Under the pieces are notes generated by a model. It did no database searches. It was not told the origin of the DNA and worked only from the letters and a program-made list of their open reading frames with translations. Positions 63,787 through 64,000 of a stretch of DNA of 64,000 nt are shown in pieces; the stretch's first letter is position 1, and every line of letters starts with the position of its first letter. The position numbers and the translations under genes were made by a program. This DNA comes from Pseudomonas sp. NC02 (GTDB lineage: Bacteria > Pseudomonadota > Gammaproteobacteria > Pseudomonadales > Pseudomonadaceae): assembly GCF_002874965.1 (NCBI RefSeq), contig NZ_CP025624.1, positions 1,302,001-1,366,000 on the forward strand. The letters are read 5' to 3'.

Positions 63787-64000
63787 TGACTGCGACTATC
63801 AAGCTCGGCCAATTGGCCGAGTTCCTGGGAGCCACCTTGCGTGGCTCCGCGGAGAAGGAAATCACTGGGCTAGCCACCTTGCAGGAGGCTGGCCCAGCTC
63901 AGTTGAGCTTCCTGGCAAACCCCCAATACCGTAAATACCTGGGCGAAAGCCGCGCCGCAGCCGTGCTGCTGAAGGCCGCTGACGCCGAAGGTTTTGCCGG
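63787..64000 (+). CDS. lpxD: UDP-3-O-acylglucosamine N-acyltransferase LpxD, N-terminal part (cut by window edge)
   Basis: The first 71 codons of lpxD, starting [20 protein letters not shown], four bases after the skp stop. The visible part is the N-terminal uridine-binding domain ([13 protein letters not shown] at about 41-53). The hexapeptide beta-helix that does the acyl transfer in lipid A synthesis lies beyond the window. Confidence 0.95.

Noticed and set aside
60861..63812. 983-codon open frame on the minus strand over bamA and skp
   Set aside because: Antisense shadow of bamA and skp, both clearly coding with signal peptides and ribosome sites.

Overview
The window is chromosomal DNA of a fluorescent Pseudomonas, most likely of the P. 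fluorescens group. The evidence is the high-GC coding style, a gene order that follows the conserved Pseudomonas block wsp-prfB-lysS ... ppc-adk ... mexLJK-plsB ... dapE ... dapD-dapC-glnD-map-rpsB-tsf-pyrH-frr-uppS-cdsA-dxr-rseP-bamA-skp-lpxD, and many copies of the paired REP (REPIN) sequence GGGAGCGGGCTTGCTCGCGA typical of that group. The identification rests on protein families and synteny recalled from memory; no database was searched. I saw no rRNA, tRNA, CRISPR array, transposase or prophage gene.

Layout. 1-7.2 kb: the wsp surface-sensing chemosensory operon (3' end of wspA, then wspBCDEF and wspR), which controls cyclic-di-GMP. 7.4-10.1 kb: prfB, with its programmed +1 frameshift, and lysS. 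10.2-14.2 kb: a TetR regulator, a lipoprotein, a QEGLA/DUF1704 putative metallopeptidase, a lipid-anchored alpha/beta hydrolase and a small membrane protein. 14.26-15.06 kb: two small genes, each behind a perfect hrp box. 15.1-21.5 kb: lptF with a DUF4398 lipoprotein, a small conserved gene, ppc, adk and tsaB. 21.7-25.9 kb: mostly small metabolic or hypothetical genes, a proline-rich protein with an internal duplication, and rsmJ. 25.9-26.7 kb: no gene, but two inverted copies of a repeat of about 340 bp around a REPIN. 26.7-31.6 kb: mexL-mexJ-mexK RND efflux. 31.7-32.4 kb: a second pair of small genes behind hrp boxes. 32.4-39 kb: DUF4197 protein, YbaY-type lipoprotein, plsB, a cold-shock protein, rlmA and dapE. 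39.3-46.1 kb: an NdvB-like GH17/GT2 glucan synthase, tcdA facing csdE-csdA, dapD and an ArsC/YffB-like protein. 46.4-52.9 kb: an Na+/H+ antiporter, dapC, glnD and map. 53.3-64 kb: rpsB-tsf, then pyrH-frr-uppS-cdsA-dxr-rseP-bamA-skp-lpxD, the translation, isoprenoid, phospholipid and envelope-biogenesis cluster.

How the parts fit. Most of the window is core housekeeping: translation and RNA modification (prfB, lysS, rpsB, tsf, frr, map, tsaB, tcdA, rsmJ, rlmA), lysine/peptidoglycan precursor synthesis by the succinylase route (dapD, dapC, dapE), nitrogen control (glnD) and the outer-membrane assembly line (uppS, cdsA, rseP, bamA, skp, lpxD, plsB).

The most unusual signal is four HrpL-type (type III secretion sigma factor) promoter sequences, two at 14.3-14.8 kb and two at 31.7-32.1 kb. 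They lie only in intergenic DNA and each stands directly upstream of one tiny gene of unknown function; three of the four genes have their own terminator-like hairpin. No hrp/hrc structural gene is in the window, so these look like scattered members of a type III secretion regulon encoded elsewhere. This is the best candidate here for something undescribed.
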